Below, in pieces: positions 9,906 to 19,291 of a DNA stretch of 64,000 nt; position 1 is the stretch's first letter; each line of letters opens with the position of its first letter. Both the position numbers and the translations under genes were made by a program. A model generated the notes under the pieces. The model did not search any database. It was not told the DNA's origin and was given only the letters and a program-made list of their open reading frames with translations. This DNA is from an uncultured Pseudomonas sp. GTDB lineage: Bacteria; Pseudomonadota; Gammaproteobacteria; Pseudomonadales; Pseudomonadaceae. The stretch lies in contig NZ_CAJYDW010000006.1 in assembly GCF_913774235.1 (NCBI RefSeq), positions 248,001-312,000 of the forward strand, given 5' to 3'.

Positions 9906-10970
9906 TCAGGGAATCAGGCGCTGGGCCCGCAGCCGGGTGAAGAGGTCGAGGAAGCTCGCCCGGGTGTCGCGATAGCCGAAGAAGCCCAGGTCGCGGCTCT
10001 TGGTCATGTCGTTGAGGCACTCGAGCTCACGCCCCAGGTCGGCGTCGCTGTGCCACCAGGAGGCGAGCTTGTCGACGTCGTGCTCCACCAGGCCGTGTTC
10101 CTCGGCCAGTTTGCGCCACTGCGCCGGGGCTGTGTCCTTCATTCGCGCTTCCAACGGCATGGGCTGCTCAGGATAGGGCGCCGGCTCCAGCTCGAAGAAG
10201 GCGGCGATCTCACCCCACAGCCAGCGCCAGCGGAAGACGTCGCCATTGACGGTGTTGAACGCCTGGTTGCGCGCCGCTGGCGCCAGGGCGGCCCATTCCA
10301 GCTGCTCGGCCAGCAGGCCGGCATCGGTGACGTCGGTGAGGCTGTCCCACTGGGTACGGGAACCGGGGAAGACGAAGGGCTGGCCGGTGGCCTTGCACAG
10401 GGAGGCGTAGACCGCCAGGGTCAGGCCCATGTTCATGGCGTTGGTGCCCTTGGCCTGGCCGATCATGCTGTGGGAGCGGTGCACGCTCCAGCCGAAGCCG
10501 TGGCGCTCGGCGGCGGCGAAGAGGATGTCTTCCAGGGTGTAGTAGAAGTTGGCACCGGGCTGGCGCGGTTCGCTTTCGCGGAAGGGGGTCTCCGCCTTGC
10601 CGCTGCCGTATTCCTCGAAGGAACCCAGGTAGTGCTTGGTGCCGGTGACCAGCGCCAGGTGCTGCAGCGGCGCGCCTTCCAGGGCCTGGCAGAGGTTGTC
10701 CATCATGGCGCCATTGGCCTCGACGTTTTCCTTCTCGGTGGCACGGCGGGTCCAGGTACAGAAGAACACATGGCTGATCGGCAGACCGGCCAGGGCTTTG
10801 CGAGTGGCGTCGGCATCCAGCAGATCGGCGGCGACCGGGATGACGCCTTCCTGCTCCACCGGCTTGCGCGCCAGCCCGTAGACGGTCCAACCCGAGGCGA
10901 CCAGGGTGTGGGCCAGGTTGTAGCCGGAAATGCCGGTCACGCCGACGATGAGAGCGGTGCCTTTACGCAT
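9906..10970 (-). CDS. SDR oxidoreductase, PRISE (5-beta-reductase/iridoid-synthase-like) family
   Basis: NADPH-dependent reductase of activated C=C bonds, 354 residues. The N-terminal Rossmann fold is MRKGTALIVGVTGISGYNLAHTL. The atypical PRISE active site is present: Lys in LVTGTKHYLGSFEEYG (about residue 130) and Tyr in the NFYYTLEDIL motif (about 160), rather than the classical YxxxK. Bacterial members reduce enones such as progesterone or small enals in vitro; the natural substrate is unknown. Start ATG 10970 has GGAGG 5 nt upstream. It is divergent from a LysR regulator. Confidence 0.85.
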   Translation of the reverse strand: MRKGTALIVGVTGISGYNLAHTLVASGWTVYGLARKPVEQEGVIPVAADLLDADATRKALAGLPISHVFFCTWTRRATEKENVEANGAMMDNLCQALEGAPLQHLALVTGTKHYLGSFEEYGSGKAETPFRESEPRQPGANFYYTLEDILFAAAERHGFGWSVHRSHSMIGQAKGTNAMNMGLTLAVYASLCKATGQPFVFPGSRTQWDSLTDVTDAGLLAEQLEWAALAPAARNQAFNTVNGDVFRWRWLWGEIAAFFELEPAPYPEQPMPLEARMKDTAPAQWRKLAEEHGLVEHDVDKLASWWHSDADLGRELECLNDMTKSRDLGFFGYRDTRASFLDLFTRLRAQRLIP

Positions 10971-11132
10971 GGAACCTCCAATAGGGATGAAAGAGTGCCT
11001 GCGGTTACAGGCGCTGTAGATAAGGGAGTGCTTTGGCTCTGACTTGATTCCAGCCTATTGGAGAATTAACGGCTTATTCAGGGTATAAATTCCCTTTTTA
11101 TCGGAAATGAATTCCACAATAGGGAGCGCGCC

Positions 11133-12065
11133 TTGTATTCCTCTGAACGCCTCAAGGGACTCGACGTCTTCGTCACCGTGGCCGATCTCGGCAGCTTCAC
11201 CGCGGCCGGCGAACGCTTGAATCTCACCGGTTCGGCCATCGGCAAGAGCGTGGCCCGGCTGGAAGAGCGCCTGGGCGTGCGGCTGTTCCAGCGCACCACC
11301 CGCCGCCTCACCCTCACCGAGGCCGGCGCCAGTTTCTACCGCACCTGCACCGGGGTGCTGGCCGAGCTGGAACAGGCCGAACTGGGACTGACCGCGCAGG
11401 ACGGCGAACCCCACGGCCGGGTGCGCATCGACCTGCCCGCGGCCTATGGTCGCCTGCACGTGCTGCCGTTGATCCTGGACCTGCTGCATCGCTATCCGCT
11501 GCTGCAACCCGATCTGTCACTGTCAGATCGCTTCGTCGATCCCGTCCACGAGGGCATCGACATCCTGGTGCGCATCGGTGGCTCAGATGCCTGGCCGGCC
11601 AGCCTGGGCCACCGCTACCTGGGCACCCAGCGCCAGGTGTTCTGCGCTGCCCCCGCCTATCTCGCCCGCCATGGCCGGCCGCGCCATCCCGCCGAACTCG
11701 TCGACCACCACTGCATCGGCTTCCGCCAGGCCGACAGCCTGGTCAGCCCCTGGCACCTCAAGGGCGCGCAGCCGGGCGAGGTCGAGCGCTGGGTGTTCCA
11801 GCCCCGGCTGGTGGTGGGCGACGGCGAAGGCGAGGTCCTGGCGACGCTGGCCGGGCACGGTATTGCCCAGTTGCCGACCTGGCTGATCGCCGAGCACCTG
11901 GCCAGTGGCGCCCTGGTGGACGTCTTGCCCGACTTCGCCGTCGACGGCCTGCCGATCAACCTGGTGTGGCCACGCGCCCGGGAGACCCTGCCCAAGGTGC
12001 GCCTGCTGCTCGACCACCTGGCCAGCCGCCTGATCGCCACGGTGGCGCCCGCGATTTCGCGCTGA
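11133..12065 (+). CDS. LysR-family transcriptional regulator
   Basis: DNA-binding regulator, 310 residues. The N-terminal winged helix-turn-helix is LKGLDVFVTVADLGSFTAAGERLNLTGSAIGKSVARLEERLGVRLFQRTTRRLTLTEAG, followed by a LysR substrate-binding domain. The start is TTG 11133, supported by AGGGAG 6 nt upstream; no ATG fits. It diverges from the PRISE reductase with a 162-nt AT-richer spacer, the usual arrangement for a regulator of its neighbour. The effector is unknown. The C-terminal end (LIATVAPAISR) is ordinary for the DhcR/YafC-like subgroup. Confidence 0.92.
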   Translation: MYSSERLKGLDVFVTVADLGSFTAAGERLNLTGSAIGKSVARLEERLGVRLFQRTTRRLTLTEAGASFYRTCTGVLAELEQAELGLTAQDGEPHGRVRIDLPAAYGRLHVLPLILDLLHRYPLLQPDLSLSDRFVDPVHEGIDILVRIGGSDAWPASLGHRYLGTQRQVFCAAPAYLARHGRPRHPAELVDHHCIGFRQADSLVSPWHLKGAQPGEVERWVFQPRLVVGDGEGEVLATLAGHGIAQLPTWLIAEHLASGALVDVLPDFAVDGLPINLVWPRARETLPKVRLLLDHLASRLIATVAPAISR

Positions 12066-12169
12066 GGTTCTCAGCTTGGCGAGCGCCCAAGACCGGCCTT
12101 CGGCGCACGGGAACACCGGCGCCAGCCCCCAGTCGTAAAACGTCGTACCTGAGCAGTCGCCAGGTTCCA

Positions 12170-12195
12170 TCGATACGCGGCATGACGAGTATCGA
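12170..12195. promoter_or_regulatory. inverted repeat upstream of alcohol dehydrogenase
   Basis: TCGATAC (12170-12176) and GTATCGA (12189-12195) form a perfect 7-bp inverted repeat with a 12-nt spacer, about 105 nt before the dehydrogenase start. It could be an operator; no family match is claimed. Confidence 0.25.
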
Positions 12196-12299
12196 GACGA
12201 TCGATTGGTCCCGCGGGGCTCGGCTCCGCAGGATTACCGGTTCGCTATTCGGCCAGGCCAGTCTGGCCGCCCCGTTCCACCATCCAGATGAGGTATTCC

Positions 12300-13367
12300 A
12301 TGAGCCAAGCCAAAGGCTACGCTGCCCAGTCCGCCGACCAACCCCTGGCGCCCTACTCCTTCGAGCGGCGCGAACCCGGCGCCCATGACGTGCAGATCGA
12401 CATCCTCTTCTGCGGCGTCTGCCATTCGGACCTGCACACCGCCCGCAACGAGTGGAACAACACGCTGTACCCGTCCGTACCGGGCCACGAGATCGTCGGC
12501 AAGGTCACCGCGGTCGGTGCCCACGTGAAGAACTTCAAGGTCGGCGACACCGTCGGCGTCGGCTGCATGGTCGACAGCTGCCAGCACTGCGCCCCCTGTG
12601 ACGCCGGTGAGGAGTCCTACTGCGAGAACGGCTTCACCGGCACCTACAACGGCAACCTCTATGGCGGCGCCGAAAACACCCAGGGCGGCTATTCCGACCA
12701 CATCGTGGTCAACGAGAAGTTCGTGCTCAAGGTGAGCCACACCGAGAACCTGGCCGCGGTGGCCCCGCTGCTGTGCGCCGGTATCACCACCTACTCGCCG
12801 CTGGCCCACTGGAAGGTCGGCCCGGGCAAGAAGGTCGGCATCGTCGGCCTGGGCGGCCTCGGCCACATGGGCGTGAAGATCGCCCACGCCATGGGTGCCC
12901 ACGTGGTGCTCTTCACCACCAGCGCCGGCAAGAAGGACGACGCCCTGCGCCTGGGCGCCGACGAGGTGGTGGTGTCGAAGAACGAAGACGAGATGGCCGC
13001 CCACGCCGGCAGCTTCGACTTCATCCTCAATACCGTGGCCGCGCCGCACAACCTGGATGCCTTCCTCACCCTGCTGAAGTGGGACGGCACCATGACCCTG
13101 GTCGGCATACCCGACGAGCCGCACCCCGCGCCCAGCGTGTTCAACCTGGTGATGAAGCGCCGCCAGTTGGCCGGTTCGCTCATCGGTGGCATCCGCGAGA
13201 CCCAGGAGATGCTGGACTTCTGCGCCAAGCACGGCATCGTCTCGGACATCGAGCAGATCGCCATCCACGACATCAACCAAGCCTATGAGCGCATGCTCAA
13301 GAGCGATGTGAAGTACCGCTTCGTGATCGACATGCAGAGCCTCAAGCAGGGCCAGACCGCGGCCTGA
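12300..13367 (+). CDS. zinc-dependent NAD(P)H alcohol/aldehyde reductase, YahK type
   Basis: Medium-chain dehydrogenase of the cinnamyl-alcohol/YahK group, 355 residues, reducing aldehydes with NADPH. Catalytic zinc ligands are Cys41 (FCGVCHSDLH) and His63-Glu64 (PGHE). Structural zinc Cys94, 97, 100 and 108 (CQHCAPCDAGEESYC) are all present. The cofactor motif is VGIVGLGGLGHMGVKIA. ATG 12300 is chosen over ATG 12288 because the latter is the GATGAGG ribosome site itself. It is followed by a strong terminator, so it is a single-gene unit. Likely role: detoxification of aldehydes. Confidence 0.93.
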   Translation: MSQAKGYAAQSADQPLAPYSFERREPGAHDVQIDILFCGVCHSDLHTARNEWNNTLYPSVPGHEIVGKVTAVGAHVKNFKVGDTVGVGCMVDSCQHCAPCDAGEESYCENGFTGTYNGNLYGGAENTQGGYSDHIVVNEKFVLKVSHTENLAAVAPLLCAGITTYSPLAHWKVGPGKKVGIVGLGGLGHMGVKIAHAMGAHVVLFTTSAGKKDDALRLGADEVVVSKNEDEMAAHAGSFDFILNTVAAPHNLDAFLTLLKWDGTMTLVGIPDEPHPAPSVFNLVMKRRQLAGSLIGGIRETQEMLDFCAKHGIVSDIEQIAIHDINQAYERMLKSDVKYRFVIDMQSLKQGQTAA

Positions 13368-13388
13368 TCCGCGTTCGTCGCCCGCTCC

Positions 13389-13422
13389 ACAACGCCCGCG
13401 CCCGTCGCGGGCGTTGTCATTT
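13389..13422 (+). terminator. strong hairpin after alcohol dehydrogenase
   Basis: Perfect 12-bp stem ACAACGCCCGCG (13389-13400) / CGCGGGCGTTGT (13406-13417) with loop CCCGT, followed by CATTT. The U tract is short but the stem is strong. Confidence 0.7.
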
Positions 13423-13492
13423 CCGGTAACGCATTTTCGCTGCGCTTCGCGGTCCTAGCGTTGACGACAATCAAGAGCAAGGGGCGGCCGCC

Positions 13493-14353
13493 ATGCAATG
13501 GGACAAGGGACAACGTAGCGACAACGTGGAGCAGGCCAGCGGCGGACGCGGCCTGAAGATCGGCGGTGGCCTGGGCCTCGGCGGTGTGGCCCTGGTGGTG
13601 GTGTTCGGTCTGCTCAGCGGCCAAAGCCCGACGCAGATCCTCGGCACCCTGATCAGCCTCAGCGGCCAGAGCGCGCCGAGCCAGCAACAGACCACCGCCC
13701 CGGCCGACAACCGCCAGGTGGACTTCGTCCGCGTGGTGCTGGGCGAGACCGAAAATACCTGGACGCGCATCTTCCAGGCCCACGGCGAGCAGTACCAGCC
13801 GCCCAAGCTAGTGCTGTTCAATGGCCAGGTGCAATCCGGCTGCGGCGGCGCCACCGCGGCCAGTGGTCCCTTCTATTGCCCGGTGGACGGCAAGGTCTAT
13901 CTGGACCTGACCTTCTTCCAGGAATTGCAGCAACGCTTCGGCGCCGACGGCGACTTCGCCCGCGCCTATGTCATCGCCCACGAGGTCGGCCACCATGTGC
14001 AGAACCTCACCGGCACCACCAGCAAAATGGAGGCGGCGCGGCGCCGTGGCATCCCCACCGAAGGTGCCACGGGGCTGTCGGTACGCCTGGAACTGCAGGC
14101 CGACTGCTATGCCGGGGTCTGGGCCAACGATGCCCAGCAGCGGCTGAACTGGCTGGACCCGGGTGACCTGGAGAAGGCCTTGAACGCTGCCAACGCCATC
14201 GGTGATGATCGCCTGCAACGCCAGGCCCAGGGGCGCGTGGTGCCGGATTCCTTCACCCATGGCAGCTCGGCGCAACGGGTGAAGTGGTTCCGCACCGGCT
14301 TCGACAGTGGCAAGGTGGAGAGCTGCAACACCTTCGCTACGCAGGCGCTCTGA
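13493..14353 (+). CDS. ypfJ: YpfJ/KPN_02809-family neutral zinc metallopeptidase
   Basis: Membrane-anchored metallopeptidase of unknown physiological substrate, 286 residues, the usual length. Order: a short cytoplasmic start (MQWDKGQRSDNVEQASG), one glycine-rich membrane segment at about 25-43 (GGGLGLGGVALVVVFGLLSG), then a periplasmic catalytic domain. That domain has the zinc motif HEVGHH (about residue 163) and the downstream Glu in RLELQADCYAGVWA. The CNTFA ending is conserved. The following hydrolase starts 20 nt downstream and may be co-transcribed. Confidence 0.92.
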   Translation: MQWDKGQRSDNVEQASGGRGLKIGGGLGLGGVALVVVFGLLSGQSPTQILGTLISLSGQSAPSQQQTTAPADNRQVDFVRVVLGETENTWTRIFQAHGEQYQPPKLVLFNGQVQSGCGGATAASGPFYCPVDGKVYLDLTFFQELQQRFGADGDFARAYVIAHEVGHHVQNLTGTTSKMEAARRRGIPTEGATGLSVRLELQADCYAGVWANDAQQRLNWLDPGDLEKALNAANAIGDDRLQRQAQGRVVPDSFTHGSSAQRVKWFRTGFDSGKVESCNTFATQAL

Positions 14354-14373
14354 CCTGCCCCGGGAGTCCGTCG

Positions 14374-15375
14374 ATGCGTCGCCTGTTCGCGCTGTGCCTG
14401 GTCCTGCTCTGCGGCTCCACCCTGGCGGCGCCCCACGCCGGCGTCGCCCGCATCGTCGACGACCGTCTGCCGATCGGCTCGGCGCAGGCCGCGCTCCAGC
14501 TATCGACCGACTGGAATAGACCCCACCCGGAAATCCATCGCGCCCTGGTGATCGTGCATGGCCGACTGCGCAATGCCGCCACCTACTTCCGCTCCGGGCA
14601 GAACGCCACCCAGGCCGCGGGTGCCAGCGCCGACACCCTGGTGATCGCCCCGCAGTTTCTCAACGAACAGGACGTCGAGCGCCATCAGTTGCCGGATGAC
14701 CTGCTGCGCTGGCAAGGCAACGCCTGGATGGGCGGCGAACCCGCCCTCGGGCCGCAGCCACTGAGCAGCTTCGCGGTGTTCGACGCCCTCCTCGCCCGCC
14801 TGGCGGATCGTCGCCTGCTGCCCAATCTGCAGGAGGTGGTGATCGCCGGTCACTCCGGCGGCGGCCAGGTGGTGCAGCGCTACGCCGTGCTCGGCCAGGG
14901 CGAGAAGCCGCTGGCGGCCAGCGGCATCCGCCTAAGATTCGTGATCGCCAATCCCTCGTCCTATGCCTACTTCGACGCCAGCCGGCCCGACGCCCAGGGA
15001 CGTCCCGCGCCCTTCACCGGCGCCGCCAGTTGCCCGGATTTCGATACCTGGAAGTACGGCATGCAGGGATTGCCGGCCTATGCCGAGGGACGCGACGCCG
15101 CGGCGCTGGAACGTCACTACGCCCAGCAGACCATCACCTATCTGCTCGGCGCCGAAGACACCAACCCCAATCATCCAGCGCTGGACAAGAGTTGCGCTGC
15201 CGAGGCCCAGGGGCCGTATCGCCTGGCGCGAGGGCTGAACTACTACCATTACCTGCAGGGCCGCCATCCAGGCCTGACCCAGCGCCTGGTCGAAGTCCCG
15301 GGTGTGGGGCATGACGGCGACGCCATCTTCACCTCGCCGGCGGGACGTCAGGCGCTATTCGGCTCCGGCCGTTGA
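14374..15375 (+). CDS. secreted alpha/beta hydrolase
   Basis: 333-residue protein with a signal peptide (MRRLFALCLVLLCGSTLAAP, cleavage near residue 19), so periplasmic or exported. The nucleophile elbow GHSGGG (VVIAGHSGGGQVVQRYA) and a C-terminal GVGHDGDAIF His segment indicate an alpha/beta-hydrolase fold. The early LVIVHGRLRNAATYF is the usual oxyanion-hole strand. Substrate unknown; fungal and bacterial homologues of this type are generally annotated only as hydrolases. Its last 21 nt overlap the convergent histidine kinase gene. Confidence 0.82.
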   Translation: MRRLFALCLVLLCGSTLAAPHAGVARIVDDRLPIGSAQAALQLSTDWNRPHPEIHRALVIVHGRLRNAATYFRSGQNATQAAGASADTLVIAPQFLNEQDVERHQLPDDLLRWQGNAWMGGEPALGPQPLSSFAVFDALLARLADRRLLPNLQEVVIAGHSGGGQVVQRYAVLGQGEKPLAASGIRLRFVIANPSSYAYFDASRPDAQGRPAPFTGAASCPDFDTWKYGMQGLPAYAEGRDAAALERHYAQQTITYLLGAEDTNPNHPALDKSCAAEAQGPYRLARGLNYYHYLQGRHPGLTQRLVEVPGVGHDGDAIFTSPAGRQALFGSGR

Positions 15376-17556
15376 CCGACATTCATTCAGCAGCCCCCGG
15401 ACCTTGACGACGAAGGCCTCCAGGGAGAAGGGCTTGGCCAGCAGCGCCATGCCCGCGGTCACGAAGGTGGACTGCAGCTCGATATCCTTCGCGTAGCCGG
15501 TGATGAAGAGCACCGGCAACCGGGGGCACAAGGCACGGACGGCACTGACCAAGGCCTGGCCACTGTCTCCCGGCAAACCCAGGTCGGTGATCAACAGATC
15601 GAAGGCCTCGCCTTCACTCACCCGCGCCAAGGCCGGTTCGGCTGCGGAGACCGCGCAGCACGGCCAGTTCAACTCGGCGAACAACTGGACCAACAGACTG
15701 CGAATGACCGCATCGTCCTCCACCAGCAACACCCGGACAGCGACCAGATCCTGCACCACGCTCGCCGCCCGGGCGAGGGCCACCGGCGCTGGCGGTGTCG
15801 CCCCGTGATAGCGCGGCAGGTAGAGGCTCACCCGACACCCCTGGCCCGGCGCACTGGCCATCGTCACATGGCCCCGCGACTGCTGGGCGAAGCCATAGAT
15901 CATCGACAGCCCCAGGCCTGAGCCCTGGCCCACCGGCTTGGTGGTGAAGAAGGGTTCGAACGCGCGCTCCAGCACCTCGGGCGCCATCCCCTCGCCGCTA
16001 TCGACCACCTCGATCAGCAGATAGTCACCCGCGGTCAGGGGACCCTGGCTGGTCGGCTGCGTCCAGTTGCGCGCGCTGATGGTCAGGATGCCTCCCCCAG
16101 GCATCGCATCCCGGCCATTGATGGCCAGGTTCAACAGGGCATTTTCCAGCTGGTTGGGATCGGCATCCGCTTGCCAGAGACCTTCGTCCAGGAGCAACTG
16201 GCAGTGAATCCGTGGCCCCAGACTGCGCAGCAAGATTTCCTGGAAGTTGCCGATCAACCCAGCGACATCGATCGCCTGGGGATTGAGCGTCTGCCGACGG
16301 GAAAAGGCCAGCAGGCGGTGGGTAAGACTGGCGCCGCGCCCCACCGACTGAATGGCGGTATCCAGTAGCCCAGTGACCTCCTTGAGCACCTGCGGTGGTA
16401 GTTTGCGAGCGACCAGATCCAGGCTGGCCTGAATGCCCGCCAGCAGATTGTTGAAGTCGTGGGCGATGCCACCGGTGAGCTGGCCCACCGCCTCCATCTT
16501 CTGCGCCTGGCGCAGCAACGCCTCGGCCTGGGCGCGGCTTTGCATCTCTTCGCGCAACTGCTGGTTGGCCGCCTCCAGCTCCGCGGTGCGAAGCTGCACC
16601 TGCAGTTCCAGGGTATCGTGCTGACGGCGCAAGGCCTGCTCGGCCTGGCAGCGGTCGTGGATGTCCTCGGTGGTGCCGTACCAGCGGATCACCGCGCCGT
16701 TCAGGTCATGCCGGGGATAGGCTCGGGACCGCATCCAGCGGTAACTGCCATCGGCTAGGCACACGCGATGCTCGTGATCGAACGGCTGCCCCGCGAGCAG
16801 CGCCTCCCGCCAGCACGCCTGGACCGCAGCCCGGTCCCGGGGGTGCATGACCTCCCAGATGTTGGAGGCGTCGAGTTCGGCGCGCCCGGTGAGCCGGTGC
16901 CAGCGCGAGGACAGGACGATGTTGCGGCCGTCGCTGTCGCAGGTCCAGGTGTACTGGGGATTGAGCTCCACCAGATGCCGGTAGTGGTCTTCGCTGTCAC
17001 GCAGACGCCGCTCGGCATCGTGCCGCTCGATGGCCAGGGCGGCGGTTTCGGTCACCAGGCGAAAGGCGTTCTGCTCGGCCGCCGTTGGCCGGCGCGGTGT
17101 GTCGAAATAATTGGAGAAGGTACCCAGGAGACGGCCGTCCAATGCCAGGATCGGCATCGACCAGCAGGCCCGCAAGCCATGGGCCAAGGCCAGCTCGCGA
17201 AAGTCGTTCCACAGCGGATCCTGGGCGATGTCCTCGACATAGACCGCTTCCCGGCGATGGGCGGCGGTGCCGCAGGAGCCGATACCATCGCCGATCGCCA
17301 CCCGTCCCAGCGCGCCGCTGTAGGACGCCGGCAGGGTCGGTGCGATGCCATCGCCCAACGAACGCCCTTGCTCGTCCAACAGCAGGATGCAGGCATGCAA
17401 GGGCACCTGGGCCAGCTTTTCGAAGCGCTCCATGAAGGCATACAGCACCGCAGCCAGGGGCTCGCCGGTGGCCAGGCTTTCCAGCGTTTGCCGTTCATAG
17501 TGACGAACGTCGCTGGCGACCAGCCCAGCGGCCAAATCCGTGGCGCGAGAATTCAT
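15355..17556 (-). CDS. hybrid sensor histidine kinase (GAF-PAS-HisKA-HATPase-REC)
   Basis: Cytosolic two-component sensor, 733 residues, no membrane segment. Domains: GAF about 28-177 ([22 protein letters not shown]...GIGSCGTAA), PAS about 188-300 ([31 protein letters not shown]) and a coiled coil 300-350. HisKA has phospho-acceptor His366 in [11 protein letters not shown], and the ATPase lies at about 460-580 ([39 protein letters not shown]). A C-terminal receiver at about 610-725 has acceptor Asp in LITDLGLPG and Lys in LLAKPF. There is no separate response regulator beside it, so output may go through a phosphotransfer protein or an unlinked regulator. The signal is unknown; GAF plus PAS suggests a small ligand or chromophore. 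The FNNLL H-box subgroup includes many soluble LOV/PAS hybrids. Confidence 0.93.
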   Translation of the reverse strand: MNSRATDLAAGLVASDVRHYERQTLESLATGEPLAAVLYAFMERFEKLAQVPLHACILLLDEQGRSLGDGIAPTLPASYSGALGRVAIGDGIGSCGTAAHRREAVYVEDIAQDPLWNDFRELALAHGLRACWSMPILALDGRLLGTFSNYFDTPRRPTAAEQNAFRLVTETAALAIERHDAERRLRDSEDHYRHLVELNPQYTWTCDSDGRNIVLSSRWHRLTGRAELDASNIWEVMHPRDRAAVQACWREALLAGQPFDHEHRVCLADGSYRWMRSRAYPRHDLNGAVIRWYGTTEDIHDRCQAEQALRRQHDTLELQVQLRTAELEAANQQLREEMQSRAQAEALLRQAQKMEAVGQLTGGIAHDFNNLLAGIQASLDLVARKLPPQVLKEVTGLLDTAIQSVGRGASLTHRLLAFSRRQTLNPQAIDVAGLIGNFQEILLRSLGPRIHCQLLLDEGLWQADADPNQLENALLNLAINGRDAMPGGGILTISARNWTQPTSQGPLTAGDYLLIEVVDSGEGMAPEVLERAFEPFFTTKPVGQGSGLGLSMIYGFAQQSRGHVTMASAPGQGCRVSLYLPRYHGATPPAPVALARAASVVQDLVAVRVLLVEDDAVIRSLLVQLFAELNWPCCAVSAAEPALARVSEGEAFDLLITDLGLPGDSGQALVSAVRALCPRLPVLFITGYAKDIELQSTFVTAGMALLAKPFSLEAFVVKVRGLLNECRSTAGAE

Positions 17557-17647
17557 GGAGCGAACCCGAAGATGAGCGAATTGCCATCATAGGCTCGGCA
17601 GCCGACCTTTAGTACAGAGGCAGTAACCAAACGGGCGCTTTAGAGCC

Positions 17648-18235
17648 TCAAAGCGCCTGCAACAACGCCGCGCAGTCGTCGAAATGCAGGTCGCGCACCG
17701 CTGCCCAGCGGTCGTCCGGACTGTTCACCTGGATCGTCCAGCTGCCCGCGGCGCGGCCACACTCCAGGTCATAGCCGTGATCGCCCACCATCACCAATTG
17801 GGTGGGCGTCACCTGCCAGAACTCGGCCAGCTGCAGCAGGCCACCCGGATCGGGCTTGGGCGCCGCCTCATCACGGCCGAGCACGGCGGCGGGATCGAAG
17901 CAGTCTTCCAGGCCGATGGCGGCCAGGGTCAGCAGCGCCAGGTCGCGGGCATTGCGCGTGAGAATGCCCAGCCGGCAGCCGCGCCCGTGCAGGCTGCGCA
18001 CCAGGTCGATCGCACCCGGCGCCGGGCGGGCAGCCACCGCCAGCTCGCGCTCGTGCTCGAACAGCCAGGCATGCTTGGCTTCCCGCTCGGTGGCGGGCAG
18101 ATCGGCCAGGTGATGGAGGATGTCGGCCTGTTCGGGGATGCCGAGGTGGCGGCGGATGGCGGCGAAGTCGTGCACGGCCAGGGTCAGGGTGCCGTCCAGG
18201 TCGAACACCCAGTGGCTGCGTTGGCGCAATGTCAT
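17648..18235 (-). CDS. HAD-superfamily hydrolase (phosphoglycolate-phosphatase-like)
   Basis: Phosphatase of the HAD superfamily, 195 residues. Motif I FDLDGTLT has the nucleophile Asp near residue 11. Motif II is ILTRNA, motif III the Lys in APKPDPGGL and motif IV MVGDHGYDLECGRAAG. The small cap (AIRRHLGIPEQADILHHLADLPA) is typical of Gph-like enzymes. The start is ATG 18235, directly before MTLRQRSHWVFDLDG; longer frames upstream carry no family sequence. Substrate unknown. It is divergent from another HAD protein, with 105 nt between starts. Confidence 0.88.
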   Translation of the reverse strand: MTLRQRSHWVFDLDGTLTLAVHDFAAIRRHLGIPEQADILHHLADLPATEREAKHAWLFEHERELAVAARPAPGAIDLVRSLHGRGCRLGILTRNARDLALLTLAAIGLEDCFDPAAVLGRDEAAPKPDPGGLLQLAEFWQVTPTQLVMVGDHGYDLECGRAAGSWTIQVNSPDDRWAAVRDLHFDDCAALLQAL

Positions 18236-18340
18236 CGGCAGTATCCTGCAGGGAAAAAGAGTGACCTCCGGGCGCACGGGGGGAACCCTCGTCCCGCACG
18301 CTCCGTCTGGTGGAAACAACCACCTGCAGGAGTCTACCCA

Positions 18341-19078
18341 ATGACGACGACCGTTCGTGCGCTGCTTTTCGATGTCTTCGGCACCGTGGTGGACTGGCGC
18401 GGCAGCCTGGTCGACCAGTTGCAGGGACTCTCGGCCAAGCACGGCGTGCAGGCCGACTGGGGCGCCCTGGCCGACGCCTGGCGCGCCGAGGCCTACGAGG
18501 CCATCCTGCCGCAGATCGAGGCCCGTACCCTGCCCTGGCTGCCCCTCGACGAGGTCCATCGGCTGGCGCTGGACGAGTTGCTGCCGCGCCACGGCCTGGC
18601 CGGGCTCACCGAGGCCGAGGTGACCTGGATCAACCGCCGCTGGCATCAGCTGGCACCCTGGCCCGATGCGGTGCCGGGGCTGCAGCGCCTGCGCCAGGGC
18701 TATCCGGTCTGCGCCCTGTCCAACGGCAACGTCAGCCTGCTGCTGGACATGGCCCGCCACGCCGGGCTGCCCTGGGACATGCTGTTCGGCGCCGATCTGT
18801 TCCGGCGCTACAAGCCGGCGGCGGAGGTCTACCTCGGCGCCTGCGCCCTGCTCGATCTGCAACCCGAACAGGTAATGCTCTGCGCCGCCCACAATGGTGA
18901 CCTGCAGGCCGCCAAGGAGTTGGGGCTGGCCACTGCCTTCATCCAGCGACCCCGGGAAAGGGGACTTGCCGGTGGTGAGGTCTCCCAGGGCGACTGGGAC
19001 CTGGAGGCCAGCGACCTGCAGGATCTGGCCGACCAGCTCGGCCTACCCGCCAGCGCTGCCGAGGACCTTAGGTTCTGA
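18341..19078 (+). CDS. haloacid dehalogenase, type II-like HAD hydrolase
   Basis: 245-residue member of the L-2-haloacid dehalogenase group: nucleophile in LLFDVFGTVVDWRGS (Asp10), SNGN in motif II, Lys in RRYKPAAEVYLGA, and AAHNGDLQAAKELGLATAFIQRP. Real substrates of such proteins are often not halogenated, so dehalogenation is a family name rather than a finding. The start ATG 18341 is preceded by CAGGAG. The last codons (DLRF-stop) lie inside the left terminal repeat of a MITE-like element beginning about 19070, so the element supplies the stop codon and the C-terminus may differ from relatives. Confidence 0.88.
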   Translation: MTTTVRALLFDVFGTVVDWRGSLVDQLQGLSAKHGVQADWGALADAWRAEAYEAILPQIEARTLPWLPLDEVHRLALDELLPRHGLAGLTEAEVTWINRRWHQLAPWPDAVPGLQRLRQGYPVCALSNGNVSLLLDMARHAGLPWDMLFGADLFRRYKPAAEVYLGACALLDLQPEQVMLCAAHNGDLQAAKELGLATAFIQRPRERGLAGGEVSQGDWDLEASDLQDLADQLGLPASAAEDLRF

Positions 19079-19214
19079 ACGAAAAGTCGGCGAGCGACGG
19101 TCAGGCGAGGCGAAAAAGGCTGAGGAAGCGCAGTTTACGAGTGGTAAATGAGCATTCCGAATGCCTTTTTGCAACGAAGCATCACCGAGCGCAGACACTT
19201 TTCGTACAGAACCT
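19070..19214. mobile_element. MITE-like palindromic element A
   Basis: About 145 nt bounded by an 18-bp terminal inverted repeat with one mismatch: AGGTTCTGAACGAAAAGT at the left (19070) and, read on the other strand, AGGTTCTGTACGAAAAGT at the right end (19214). The centre TGAGGAAGCGCAGTTTACGA...ATTCCGAATGCC (19121-19165) differs at only three positions from the core of element B (41270-41313). It is non-coding and imperfectly palindromic throughout. No clear target-site duplication is visible. Confidence 0.7.
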
Positions 19215-19291
19215 GGCGAGGTCTGAGATCGATTGAGGGGTACCCGAGCGCTCTGTATCCTCGCCGATACTTTTTTCACCAGGGCGCTCCC

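Noticed and set aside
17684-18340. N-terminal extension of the type II dehalogenase antisense to the other HAD gene
   Set aside because: No family sequence before MTTTVRALLFDVFG at 18341 and a good ribosome site is present there.
19148-19291. Upstream start of the acetyltransferase inside MITE-like element A
   Set aside because: Translated element sequence has no similarity to the family; ATG 19292 begins the usual N-terminus.
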